Positions 34,315-49,511 of a stretch of 64,000 bases of DNA are shown here, in pieces. Numbering within the stretch: the stretch's first letter is position 1; each line of letters starts with the position of its first letter. A model generated the notes under the pieces. The model worked only from the letters and a program-made list of their open reading frames with translations, made no database searches and was not told where the DNA came from. Made by a program: the position numbers and the translations under genes. Source of the DNA: Pogonophryne albipinna (lineage: Eukaryota > Chordata > Actinopteri > Perciformes > Artedidraconidae); assembly GCA_028583405.1 (NCBI GenBank), contig CM053244.1, positions 1 through 64,000 on the forward strand, written 5' to 3'.

Positions 34315-35397
34315 CTTGGGGCCTCTTCTCTTTAACGTCTACATGCTACAACAAAATAAGTTACCATAGCTATGCAGATGACACACACGTAACCATTTCA
34401 CCAGGAGACTATGCTCCAATTCAAACACTGAGTAAGTGCATTGAACAAATCAATGACTGGATGTGTCAGAACTTTCTCCAATTAAACAAAGATAAAACTG
34501 AGGTAATGGTTTTTGGAGCCAAGGCAGAACGTATAAAAGTTAGCGCTGAGCTTCAGTCTGCAATGTTCAAAACAACAGATAAAGCCAGAAATCTAGGTGT
34601 AGTCATGGACTCTGACCTGAGTTTCAACAGTCACATTAAAACAGTTACTAAATCAGCCTACTATCACCTAAAGAATATATCTAGGATTAAAAGACTAATG
34701 TCACAGCAGGATTTGGAAAAACTTGTCCATGCTTTTATCTTCAGTAGACTGGACTACTGTAATGGTGTCTTCACAGGTCTCACTAAAAAATCTATTAGAA
34801 AGCTGCAGCTGATTCAGAACGCTGCTGCTCGAGTCCTCACTAACACTAAGAAAGTGGATCACATCAGTCCTGTTCTGAAGTCTTTACACTGGCTTCCTGT
34901 GTGTCAAAGAATAGATTTCAAAATACTGCTGCTGGTTTATAAAGCACTGAATGGTTTAGGCCCAAAATACATTTCTGATCTACTGCTAAATGATGAACCA
35001 TCCAGATCTCTCAGGTCTTCAGGGACTGGTCAGCTTTCTGTCCCCAGAGTCAGAACTAAACATGGAGAAGCAGTGTTCAGTTATTATGCTCCAAATATCT
35101 GGAACAAACTCCCAGAAACCTGCAGGTCCGCTGCAACTCTGACTACTTTTAAATCCAGGCTGAAGACTTTTCTTTTTGTCGCTGCTTTTAATTGAACTAT
35201 TCATATTTTAAACTGCACTGTAACTTTTATCCATGTATTTTTTCTTTTAATGTTTATTTTATTAGCTTTTCTTTTTAATGACTGATTTTAAATGCCATTT
35301 TCTTAATGTCTTTCATTTTTTGTAAAGCACTTTGAATTGCCTTGTGTTGAAAAGTGCTATATAAATAAACTTGCCTTGCCTTGCCTAATAAAGATTT
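34315..35397 (+). pseudogene. L2-type LINE, 5'-truncated RT C-terminus and 3' tail
   Basis: The plus-strand copy begins just upstream of the RT catalytic motif. YADDTHVTISPGDYAPIQTL starts at 34371 in frame with the reading frame whose first Met is 34461. It continues through NLGVVMDSDLSFNSHI, SRLDYCNGVFTGLTKKS, HISPVLKSLHWLPV and PNIWNKLPETCRSAATL, and stops at 35195. About 200 bp of AT-rich 3' UTR follow, ending GTGCTATATAAATAAACTTG and a (CCTTG)n tail. The frame is intact over the retained part, which suggests a fairly young but truncated insertion. It lies inside the ISL2EU element. The same 3' UTR recurs at 53430-53661 and, inverted, at about 36534-36565. Confidence 0.88.
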
Positions 35398-35956
35398 CAT
35401 GTGACACATAAAATGGATTTGTTGATGGGAATTAATGTGAATAAATGAACTCTAGGTTAACGGTACTCTTGCTATCACTACTCACCGACACTATAAACCT
35501 TGTCTCATGCTAGCCCTGACAACACCGGTAAGCACACCTTCATCTAGGCTGCACTGTTGTACGTGTCCTGACTTGTTGTGGTTCTCTCCTCTATCTACAC
35601 TCTTCTTGTCATCTTTGTAAAACGATATCAGACTGGTAATTGACACAGCCATGACTTCTAGTGAAATTCAGTGTGGCTCAAATGAAAAGTTTTGTTAAAA
35701 TATGCAAGCACGCGAAAGTCAAAGTCAGCTTTATTGTCAAAAATTCTACATGTGTTATACATCCAGAAATATCGAAATATCGTTTCCCACAGTGTGACAT
35801 GTATACATAAAACAAAACAAAAAGGGCCTAGATAAACGTGGTATACATTAAACAAAACAAAAAGGGCCTAGATAACCGGGGTATACAGTTTAAAATGTTA
35901 ATAATATATTTAAAGTGTTCAAAGTGCAGTCTCAGTGCAAGTCAGTTGAAACGATC
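35398..35956. other. Interior of ISL2EU with a minus-strand LINE tail
   Basis: No gene is seen. From about 35716 the sequence AAAGTCAAAGTCAGCTTTAT starts what reads, on the minus strand, as a LINE 3' tail (ATAAAGCTGACTTTGACTTT). It includes a direct repeat of AAACAAAACAAAAAGGGCCT at about 35810-35870. Confidence 0.45.
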
Positions 35957-35960
35957 TTAA

Positions 35961-37968
35961 CCTCTTAAGCCCTGAGCCTGTTTTTCAGGTTTCAGGCTCG
36001 AAAATGCCACTAACACAACAAAGACTATATCTTCACTTCTAAAAGGGGTAAATTAATAATCTTTTCTCTCAAAGCAAGGTTACATCTGTGAGTTGGATGT
36101 AGAAGTGTCAGAATCAATATAGATGTTTTTATTTTAAAGTAAATTCAGATGGAACATAGTAAAAACATGTAAATTCTAATGTCCGCCTAAAAAATACCCA
36201 TTACTTATAGTAAAAACCACCCTTGAATGATGGGTTAGTAGACTAAAAGCTTTAGGAATCCAAACTATAACATATAATAAGTACCCTGTATCAAGATTGA
36301 TGCAAAACAAGTTAAATTTGACCTTTTTAGAGAGGTTTAGAAAAATAAAGTCCAGGCGGACTCACCTCTGGGTAATTTGGGAACCATCAGTTCCATTTGA
36401 ACTTTTTCACTGTAAAAATCATTTTATTACTTTGAATTATCACTATAGGTATTCATTCCATCCAAATACAACTGTTGTGAAAAAAATAAAAAATAAAAAT
36501 AAAATATAAGAACATACTCTGTTATCCTCTTAGGCAAGGCAAGTTTATTTATATAGCACTTATAGGCCCCACGGACCGAAATCGCGTCATTTGCAGGAAA
36601 CAACGTCTAAGGAACCTTACTATTTAATAAACTATGAATATTTTATATCCATATAACGGGAAAAAACTCATTTAACTGATCTTTTTCATTTATTTTTTCA
36701 AAAAAAACACAATGCTAACAGTGAGCATCTGAATTAGCCCCGAGCGAAAAATGCTAACCTATTACTGCACCGAAAATCACTCCTAGCTCCCTTATTACTT
36801 ATCCTAGCTCCCTTATTACTTATCCTAGCTGCACATCCAACACATCGTTTTTGATCGTAAAGACACAGAATCTAACGGTGCCCACTTCAACACTGAAAGA
36901 TACAAACTTGCGACGTTATCAACAAAAACGTACATCAAAACAAGTGGAGTTAGGTACTAGCATGCGCTAGGCTAATGGCTTACCTTCGTCTTTGCCTGGT
37001 CTAAACTGGTCTTCAATGGCATTAAAACGATGATGTAGTTAATCCATAGGTTAATATCCAATGGGGCTGTGTCCCCTTTGAAATGTTCTGATAATCTATA
37101 AGCAATAAAACTGCAATTCCGTTATCTGCTGTCCGCTCTGTCCTCCGTGCGCTCTGTGTCCTGTTGTAATGCCTGTTGTTAGGTAGTAAACAATAAATGA
37201 AGTCAGCTGCGTAATGTACGTAAACTGGCTGGCATTCTTTATACTTTACGCAGGACCATATCTCTGGAACCCATTGGTCGATTCGTGTGATTTACACCTT
37301 TTTCTTAACCATCAGAACCAATAGAATCGATGGGCAGTTCCCAAATCAACGTAAACATTACCATAGCGGACGTAATAGAGAAACGGACAAAGCATATCTA
37401 AAAGTGCACGCCTGGACGGCGAAACTTTATACCCAGTATATTGCCATAAATATGATGAAGGATTATCAGTCAAAATGTATACGTGATACAAAGACATTGG
37501 ATTAACCTTGAGCGGCGTTTTTATTCCGGTGAACACAACTTTTGATCACAAATCAAAATATTTTTGAAACCGGATGTTGTTTACTTTCTCTTTTCTGGCT
37601 GATAGCTCCGCAATTCGGGGTCCTACAGTGATGATATTACATGTGTGGAATCTGTGGAGTCTCGGCTATAAATCGTATATCTTGTTTGTGCAGTTACGAT
37701 AAGTAATAAGGGCATTTCTACCGTGAGTGCTGTGCAAATTCCGTTAGCATTACTTAGCATTTTTTCGCTCCATGCTAATTCAAAGGCTTGGTATTACTCT
37801 TGTGTTTCTTTTAGCTAAAAATGGTTCACATTGTCAGTTAGCTGAGTTTCTTAGCGTTAAAAGGGTATGGAACATTAATAGTTTCATAAATGTTAAGAAG
37901 CCCTGAGACATAGTCTCATAAAAAAACGGTGGGAGGGGTCCCCTGGGGGGACCCTTGGGCTTAAGAGG
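35961..37968. mobile_element. Non-autonomous piggyBac-type element, TTAA TSD
   Basis: Inverted ends CCTCTTAAGCCC and GGGCTTAAGAGG are flanked by TTAA at 35957-35960 and 37969-37972, the target of piggyBac-like elements. The interior of about 2 kb has no transposase frame. It includes a truncated inverted L2-type tail (GGCAAGGCAAGTTTATTTAT near 36534) and a 21-bp direct repeat CCTAGCTCCCTTATTACTTA at 36781-36825. A poly-G/C block (GGGGTCCCCTGGGGGGACCC) precedes the right end. Confidence 0.78.
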
Positions 37969-37972
37969 TTAA

Positions 37973-40058
37973 AGAGCCTGTGACAGCATCCCAACAACTG
38001 TTGTGCAATGAAATATTGGGCTACTAGTCATCTCGAACCGTCAGTTTAAAAAAGAAGATGCGATACCGTTCCGATAAATATCAATAATTTAGAACATCGC
38101 GGGGAAATTCCTTCGACTCATTTTGAAGTTTTGGGGGAAGCCGGAAGTGACGTCAATGCGGGAATGCTTCACTGTGCGGTGAGAGAGCCAAACACAGACA
38201 AAGTGTGTTATGCGTAGAAATGGTGAATTACTGAGTTTAGGCACGTTAATAACGTTTTAATGAAGTTGACTACAGTATATTCATATTTGTCAGTGCTTTC
38301 ATGTCAATTCGGCGAACATAAACATAAATGATCGTGGTGAAGATGATGATTAAATTAGGATTACAAATCGGTAGTGAGAGCTGCTGAATTTCCTCCCGTA
38401 GGATGTGATATAAAAACAAATCGATTATTTTTGTAGTTGTAAACTCAAGTGGAGGAAACTACATTTATTAGTGCTTTCATGTCAATTCGGCGAACATATG
38501 ATACACATTAAATGATCGTGAGGATGATGATTAAAAATCGTTTGTTTGAGCCGGTCTGCATTTCCTGATGAGAAAACAAACCAATGCTTTTTGTAGTTGT
38601 AGTACACCAACGTGGATTAAACGTGTGGTTTTTTTACCACAATGTTGGGGAAATTAATGGATAAAATGCACGGATTATTATTATTATTATTCCCACTCCG
38701 ATCGGGACACTAGGTCCACCGTTTCCCCGCAGCGAGGCTCCCCCCGTTGACAGTTTACGTGGGCTGGGTGCAGTGGCGGACTGGCCATCGGGACGAATCC
38801 CGATGGGCCGGTACCGCAGTGGGCCGGTCGGATAAGTCACTAGTACATCCCCATAGGCGGCGCGTGAGGCTCAGGTTTGTGAAGGCTAAATAACTTTTTT
38901 TACCTGACGCTGCCCGCCTCCGGCGTCTATAGAAAAGAGATCAACTCAGTGTGCGGAGTTTAAATCTCTCAAGTTATATTACAGGATAAAGGAAATACAG
39001 TTTAAACTGCCGTATGCAGAGAAGACGCCGACGTGTCACACTTATCATTCATATTACATCATCAATCAGATCATCGATCATATAATATCATAATATATCA
39101 TATATTTCCTTATCTGAGTCAGCTTCTCCAGCCGTATCTGGCCGTGCAACGCTTACAGTGTCACATACTGTATGTAGAAGTATTATTTTAAGCAACACAT
39201 TATGTTGACGAAACACTCAAGTCAAATGTAATTAAAGTCAGATCCACTCGTGTCTTAGACGTGAACGCGCTCTCAGCTGGTGAGAGAAACCCTGGCTTGA
39301 TTTACCGAGTTGATAACCAGCGTCGTAGGACCGCTTAGCGAGATCTCGTTTGTTAGTTTGTTGTTGTTAGTTAGTTTGTTACTCAAACATATCCAGGGTA
39401 TGTTGAACTGGCTTCGTAGTACAGGGCACAGGTGGCTAGCAGCGCTAATGTCAAAGACACAGACATTATACATTATATTTGTATTTTACCAGGATGCAGT
39501 GACACAAATATTTGGGAAGGCTTAGCCTTCCCTAGCCTACAGCACCCGCCGCCCCTGACATCCCCCACTCCCCCCGTTGACAATGTACTAGCGGTACCGA
39601 AGTGGGCCGGTCGAGAGTCCCGGGATGATTTTTAGTCCCAGTCCACCACTGGCTACATGACCGTATGATCGCCCATATTGACGCACCTAATTCCTAAACT
39701 TCTAACAGATACAACATAAACCGATCCTTCAGCCTCATATGAGCTCTCAGACACGTTCAAAATTAAACTGTCATCGCTGTCTGAGCTTGCTGCTGTGTGC
39801 GCCATCATGGGTTTACATGCAGATGCTGGGATCCTGAACGGTGCAGCTGGAGCGCTGTGCCCGCAATGACGTCACACATCATTTGGCGGGACTTGAAGAA
39901 TCCCCGAAAAGATCCAGTAAATGGTCAACATTGAAGGGCAGATTAATGGTTATCAAAGTACAAATATCCAAAATCAGTTCAGTAACGGTTTTCAAGGGGA
40001 CAATATTTACTCAAATTGATGGGTTTGGATGATGGGGGAAACTCGTGTCACAGGCTCT
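37973..40058. mobile_element. Kolobok-like element, TTAA TSD
   Basis: Inverted 13-bp ends AGAGCCTGTGACA and TGTCACAGGCTCT are flanked by TTAA at 37969-37972 and 40059-40062. Kolobok elements also use TTAA, and the TIR differs from the neighbouring piggyBac-type ends. A hAT-type insert occupies 38771-39651. Internal near-duplicates of TAGTGCTTTCATGTCAATTC GGCGAACATA occur at about 38294 and 38470. No transposase frame is seen, so the superfamily is inferred from the target site only. Confidence 0.55.
38771..39651. mobile_element. hAT-type non-autonomous element
   Basis: The ends CAGTGGCGGACTGGCCATCG and, inverted, CAGTGGTGGACTGGGACTAA fit a hAT family with CAGTGGCGGACTGG termini. The 8-bp flanks GCTGGGTG and GCTACATG agree at only 5 of 8 positions, so the insertion is old or the edges were altered. 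Near both ends CCGTTGACA and GTGGGCCGGTC recur. Confidence 0.55.
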
Positions 40059-40491
40059 TTAAGTTGGCGTGACGTTGAAGTCGTGCAACCCTGCTGCTGT
40101 ACTGGCTTGTAGTTCGTTTATAGCATAACATTAGCATTTCGCTTTTGGCGACTAGATTTATGATTCAACAATTATAAAAGTAGGGTAGACATGTGGAGAT
40201 TATCCGGCTGAACAAAACGTGATCCCTCTCTTAAATGTGTGTCAACCACAGACCTTATTTCGAGCTATTTTCCAAAATCCTATGGAGAATTTGCATTGGT
40301 TTTTCACGAAGGAACCGGAAGAAGTTTACTTCCGGGTTTTACGACGCGTCACTGCGGTTCCCTATTGGGGACACATCATGTCTTTTGTGTTTCAAGAAGC
40401 TTTAGTGTTTGACAGGGCGTCAGGTTTTGTGTGCCAATCAGAAGGTAAGATGTTGCTGTTTGAAACGCTGTTGTAAAGGGATTTCCTTAAT

Positions 40492-41345
40492 ATGGCTTCT
40501 TTGTCGGCGTTTGTGGATGCTCCCTCAGTGTCTTTCTTAGATGATTGCAAGAAGGCGCAGTTGGTCGAAATAGCAGAGCATTATAAAATTGCTGTTAAAG
40601 GGAGCAAACGGAAAGATGAGATTAAAGCTGTCATCTTTGTTTGAGCAGGGGGTGTTGCAGAAGAGTGAGTCTGGTGCGGTAGGGTTCGTGCCGGTTGTGG
40701 TTCAGACAGCTGGTTTGACGTTCGAGCAGCAAAAAGAGCTTTTGGCCATGCAGTTTTAGCAGGTGGAGTTGAGGTTTTGGCAGCAGGAGGTAGAGAAGTG
40801 TTTAGAGGTGGAGAAGGGTCTGGAGGTGGAAAAGATTAAATGTGAGGTGGAACATGCTAGATTACGGCTGATAGGAAAGGGCAAGCTTTCTTCTGATGGT
40901 TTGGCATCAGGTAGTGGCAATGTTATTTCTAACTTGCGGTTGTTTAATGAGCGTGACCCTGACATTTTTTTTCACCCTATTTGAACGCATAGCAGAGGCA
41001 AGAAACTGGTCAGTTTCCGACAGAGTGCTGTTACTTCAGTGTGTACTCACTGGGCGAGCACAGGAAGCTTATTCAGCTGTTTGTGGTGAAAATGCTTTGG
41101 ACTAAGCTAGAGTCAAATCTGCGGTGTTAAAATCATACAAACTGGTTCCTGAAGCGTATCGTCAAAAGTTCAGAAGTTGGGTCAAGGGGGATAAGCAGAC
41201 AAATGGGGAGTTTATCCGTGATTTGGCTTCTCATTTTCAGCGGTGTTGCCAGTTTGACGGTCTTTGTGAACTGATTGTATTGGAACAGTTTAACGATGTG
41301 GTAACACTTTACAATAAGGTACACAAAATGTGCTTAGTTACTGAG
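40492..41345 (+). pseudogene. Gypsy-type gag relic
   Basis: The frame opens at the ATG at 40492 (MASLSAFVDAPSVSFLDDCK), followed by frame changes and stops. Further pieces resemble the capsid region of fish Ty3/Gypsy elements related to SCAN domains: FNERDPDIFF, FERIAEARNWSVSDRVLLLQ, VLTGRAQEAYSAV, YKLVPEAYRQKFRSWVKGDK and FDGLCELIVLEQF. There is at least one frameshift near 40975 and stops near 40760 and 41103. No zinc knuckle, protease or polymerase follows before the recognisable sequence ends near 41345. Together with the LTR at 30689 it belongs to one element whose leader was split by the ISL2EU insertion. Confidence 0.75.
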
Positions 41346-45497
<4,152 letters not shown>

Positions 45498-45505
45498 ATT
45501 CATAG

Positions 45506-46208
45506 TAGGGATGCTCCGATCAGGGTTTTTTGGGGCCGATCACCGGAATCAGTATCGGCCGATACCGATCGCCGATCCGATCATAGGGTGGGGGCTATGG
45601 GGATCTTCCATTTAAAGTGATGTTTAAAACTCAGTTAATGGGGCTCATTTTTATATTGCTTCAGTTTATAATTGTAGCGGTGTGAAAAGTTCAGATTCAT
45701 TTTTCAATACATGATGCGCTTCCACAAACAACAACCAACATAATTATTACATTCAAATGAAGTACATTATTCAAGTTTACATTAATTTTGGATAATAAAA
45801 CGGGAGAAATGAGCAGAAGCGCTCTCTTTTCCTCTCTCTCTCCTGACAGTATCCGTCTCATGCAGCCCTCTGATCCAGTAATGAGTGACCCGACAGTGAA
45901 GAATAAACATATAAACTAAACTAAGGTAAACTAATAAACAACTAGTTTAGCTTGTTGTTAAAGGTAGATAAAATAGCTAAGTGTTTTAGGTCGAACTCGA
46001 AGTGTGCGTTTTGCTCCGCTCACCGGTCCGTCACAGCGGGCGGAGCTGCAGGATTTCTGCTTCACACACGTTGCATACCGCTATTTTACTGTCTTTTTCA
46101 GACACCTTAAAATACTGCCAGTGTTTTACCCCACACAGAGAAAAGTGTCATGTATTTTACGTCATGTGATCGGCTCTCCTGATCGGCCGATCCATCGGAA
46201 CATCCCTA
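45506..46208. mobile_element. hAT-type MITE with near-perfect 8-bp TSD
   Basis: The ends TAGGGATGCTCCGATCAGGG and, inverted, TAGGGATGTTCCGATGGATC enclose 703 bp. The flanks ATTCATAG (45498-45505) and ATTCAGAG (46209-46216) match at 7 of 8 positions. Subterminal GCCGATC/GATCGGC repeats are typical of such hAT elements. No coding sequence is seen. Confidence 0.8.
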
Positions 46209-46216
46209 ATTCAGAG

Positions 46217-47386
46217 ATTGCCATATCAAGGGCCACAACAATGCCTATTTGCTATATACTATAAAACAAGCAGTCAGACACTGACATAATCTGAGAAACA
46301 GAAAAAAATGAATTTTCTTTTCATTATCCCTAGTAAATGGGCATTTACTTCAACTGAAAGAACCCTTAGTGTTACATGTAATATTGCAATGTGACATATA
46401 ATAGTAACTTATATGTGAGCTTTGCCTATAATAACGTGCTACACAGAAATGCATGATGCCGTCATACTGCTGATGGCTGCTGAAGGTACCCTAGAATCAA
46501 TTGTATCTTGATGTGCATCTATATCTGTGCTAGATAAAAAAGGCTTCATAAGGCAAGTGACCATTATTTTTTAATAACATGGAACATGAATTACAGCATG
46601 GTTGTTTCTTGTTTGACCCCCCTCCCCTGGCCATCATGATCAAAAAGACACCTTTTAGAGTCGTCTGCAGAGCAAAAGAGCTCCAGCTAGGCAGGGTCTG
46701 AATAAATTACGTCAACAAAACTTTTCTAACAAATCCGGATTCTGGAATCCTTCCCTAAGGCTTGTGATGACAATGCCATGCAGTGGATGGTTGGAATTAT
46801 TAATTATATTCCATTTTACCTTCGGTTCTATTTTGATATTTCAGAACATTTTACTATACAGCTGACTAATTGAACCCGCATGAAGGGGTGAGTTTGTTTG
46901 ACTGCCCACCTTTCTCTCCCCTCATATCCTATCACCTCCTCACTGACAGATATGTAATAAATGCTTAAAATGCCCGAAAAGTCGCACACAGTATTCTGAC
47001 CTAGTTGTGTAACCTTTTTATATATTCCTATAAAAACTCAGTGTGTGTGTGTGTGTGTGTGTGTGTGTATCTAATGCCATCTGGTCTTGACCTCTCGACA
47101 GACCTCCTGGGATCTCAGCAGCGCCCCCTCTGCCCTCCCTCACCACTCAGACGTTCATGCATCAGGCCATCTATTCATCCAGTCATCCGATTAGCCTCCC
47201 GTCCCTCTTCTAGCTATATGTGCCGCGGCCATTATCAACATGTTTTCATCTAGCAGGCCCTCTGAATGAGCCCCAGTGGAACTTTGGCATGATAAAAGGT
47301 TTCCAAAAAGCCCTCTGGGTCCATCTGTCACCAGTTTCCTAGAGTTACAGTAACTGTGTGTGCGTGTGTGTCCGGAGAGTGGTGTA
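46217..47386. other. Gene-poor stretch
   Basis: No gene is recognised. It has a short (GT)n at 47041-47069. Confidence 0.5.
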
Positions 47387-47624
47387 CAGTGGCTCTGAAG
47401 TGCAAGTCAAAACTGCATTTCAGGAAACACCACAGCATTTCAGAAAACACAACAGCATTTCAGGAAACACCACAGCATTTTTTCTGAAATATTGTAGCGT
47501 TTCCTGAAATGCTGTAGTGTTTTCTGAAATGCTGTAGCGTTTTTTTAAAATGCTGTAGTGTTTCCTGACATGCTGTAGTGTTTCCTGACATGCTGTTTTG
47601 ACTTGCACTTCAGGGCCACCATAG
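47387..47624. repeat. Palindromic minisatellite (inverted tandem arrays)
   Basis: Three 20-bp units of GCATTTCAGGAAACACCACA face about five inverted units (TGTAGTGTTTCCTGAAATGC type). Outside them lie GAAGTGCAAGTCAAAAC and its exact complement GTTTTGACTTGCACTTC, and outermost CAGTGGCTCT versus AGGGCCACCA. The whole can fold into one long hairpin. Confidence 0.85.
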
Positions 47625-48240
47625 TGGTGAGAAGGAAAAAGTAAAATTTGTTGGAATAAATACAAGACCCATTCATCATGTGTGTGCATGTAGCTTGTTG
47701 AAACAAACACAGTAGTGGTGGCTTAAAGCCCACCTCTGCTCCGCGCCGTCCGTTAGATGAGCCTGGTCAGATTAATAAGAGAAGGAGTTCAAAACACCGG
47801 CATAAAAGTTATAACAATAATCTGATTTTAATGGTAAAAAACACAATACGAAATACAGAGTGCCCTGTAACAGAGCACTCCGGGCTCCCCGCTCCACTGC
47901 CGTGCGATACAGGTATCGGGACCAGCCAGTCAGAAACAGGGGGCATTTTGCATGAATAAACAACAGTATATATGGACATATTTGGGGCGGAGATGTGGGT
48001 CGGCTCTTCCGTCCCATTTTACTCCTAAGTGAAGCGTGAGAGCCTCGGAACTAGTCAAGGTCAGAATCACTTTTTATCTTCCACCTAACTTCACTCCTTT
48101 AATTTCTCAAGGAAGATTTCACACAAACTATTCTTTCCCAAAACAATCAAACATTGTACACAGATATATTGGTGCTTGAGATTATACTGGCCCCAGGAAG
48201 AACCTTGAATAAGAACATGTGCATGTGCTGGTGGGGGGAA

Positions 48241-48304
<64 letters not shown>

Positions 48305-48554
48305 ATATCTGGGTCAGTGAGTGTATGTGAGAAGGGTTATATATATAGGATTACTTTAAAACAGTCCCAAATAATACATGTTCACTTCAATACAGTTCAA
48401 GATAATACCTGTTTACTTTAATACAGTTTAGAACAATATCTGTTTGCTTTAGGATGCAATAAATATTATTATCGATATAGTTAGATTCCACCTTCATGAT
48501 TATGAATATGTGAGTGAATTGTTTTCTAACACGACCCTTTTATTTATATTAGGT
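47625..48554. other. Noncoding stretch with (GT)n
   Basis: No gene is recognised. A (GT)n tract runs 48247-48300, and a degenerate triplicate of AATACAGTTTA-type units lies near 48390-48430. Confidence 0.45.
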
Positions 48555-49511
48555 CTTAAAGTTTTTGCATAAATTAGGGCGTGGTCACTTTGATGGACAC
48601 GTACATGCCTCACTGTCAGCTAACAGCAACTTGTCCACTCTGCTAGGCTACACCATAGAGGCTACAACGTTAGTTAGTCATAGTACTGTACTTGACCCTT
48701 TAGCTTTAGCCGTGTTCGTGGTGATTGTGCCTTTTAGGGAATATTGTTACAAATACCAGACAATTAAAATGTCGTGCTGTGCGCTTGAATGTACTAACAG
48801 AACTTCCAAGAAGTCTAAAATGATAATATTATACATGTTAACCCCGTTCGCAGGTGTTTGTGTGCTTGGTAGCTTAGCTTGTTACTTATTAGCCAGCTAA
48901 GGACGTAACCCTTTATGCACACATATACATTTTAGTTTATGATTCAGCCTTGGGTAAGACTTTTATAGTCTATGGCTATGACGCCCATAATGCTAAATGG
49001 GAGCAAATGTTAATAGGGGACCCAATTATCCCAGTGGTGGCCGCCGGAGCTAACGGAGCCGCAGGGGGCTAGCTCCAGCCGGCGTCCCGGAGCTAGCCCA
49101 CTGCGGCTCCGTTAGGTCCGAGCGGTGGAGTCCGTCTTTTCTCAACGTGTGAATGACAAGCATTAAGAATAACAAAATATAGCTAATTCTCTTGCAGATT
49201 GTCTCATTTGATTATGAATGTAACGTTTATATAGGGGAACTACACTGTTAGCAGTAACTTGGTATGCATGTATTTCATGTTAGCTTAGCTTCTTAGCCTG
49301 AGCTAGCTCTGTTTACTTCCAGTTCGGAGGCAGCAGGTCCCGCCTCGGCTCCGCCTCTTTGCCCTTATTTGGAGCAGGCGGGATTAGACTCTGACGTCAC
49401 AGTCGAGTCGTTAGTGGCCAACTCCGCCTACTAAGGGCTTCACGGCAACTCTGCAGAATCCTATGGGTGACGTCACGGACACTACGTCCATTTATATATA
49501 CAGTCTATGGT
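48555..49511 (+). mobile_element. DNA-transposon relic with a THAP-like start codon region
   Basis: An ATG at 48769 opens MSCCALECTNRTSKKSKM, which looks like the first zinc-binding block of a THAP domain (CALEC). The frame then runs into unrelated hydrophobic sequence and stops at 48900. Downstream is a GC-rich palindrome (49041-49125) and, at the right edge, GACGTCACGGACACTACGTC and ATATACAGTCTATGG, an end motif common in fish repeats. The left limit is uncertain. Confidence 0.4.
49041..49125. repeat. GC-rich palindrome
   Basis: Arms of about 36 bp (GAGCTAACGGAGCCGCAG... and ...CTGCGGCTCCGTTAGGTC) pair with few mismatches around the loop AGCCGGCGTCCC. Confidence 0.75.

Larger units (their letters stand above)
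31975..40363. mobile_element. ISL2EU-type DNA transposon, multiply interrupted
   Basis: Inverted termini of about 155 bp: the left begins AGAGAACCGCAGTGACGCGT, the right (inverted) AGGGAACCGCAGTGACGCGT. Both continue CGTAAAACCCGGAAGTAA and share AATAGCTCGAAATAAGGTCT and GTGGTTGACACA further in. AT flanks both ends (2-bp target duplication). The left half encodes a THAP exon pair (plus strand) and a convergent SWIM/YqaJ nuclease remnant (minus strand). This two-gene content is known for the ISL2EU superfamily. The transposase core is absent. Later insertions account for much of the span: L2-type LINE (34315-35397), piggyBac-type (35961-37968), Kolobok-like (37973-40058) and a hAT-type inside the latter (38771-39651). 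Confidence 0.72.

Noticed and set aside
38771..39651. Perfect 8-bp target duplication for this hAT-type element
   Set aside because: The flanks GCTGGGTG and GCTACATG match at only 5 of 8 positions, so I did not claim a clean duplication.
47772..48017. 81-codon minus-strand frame with hydrophobic segments
   Set aside because: No recognisable domain, and no splice context was established. Not supported as a gene.
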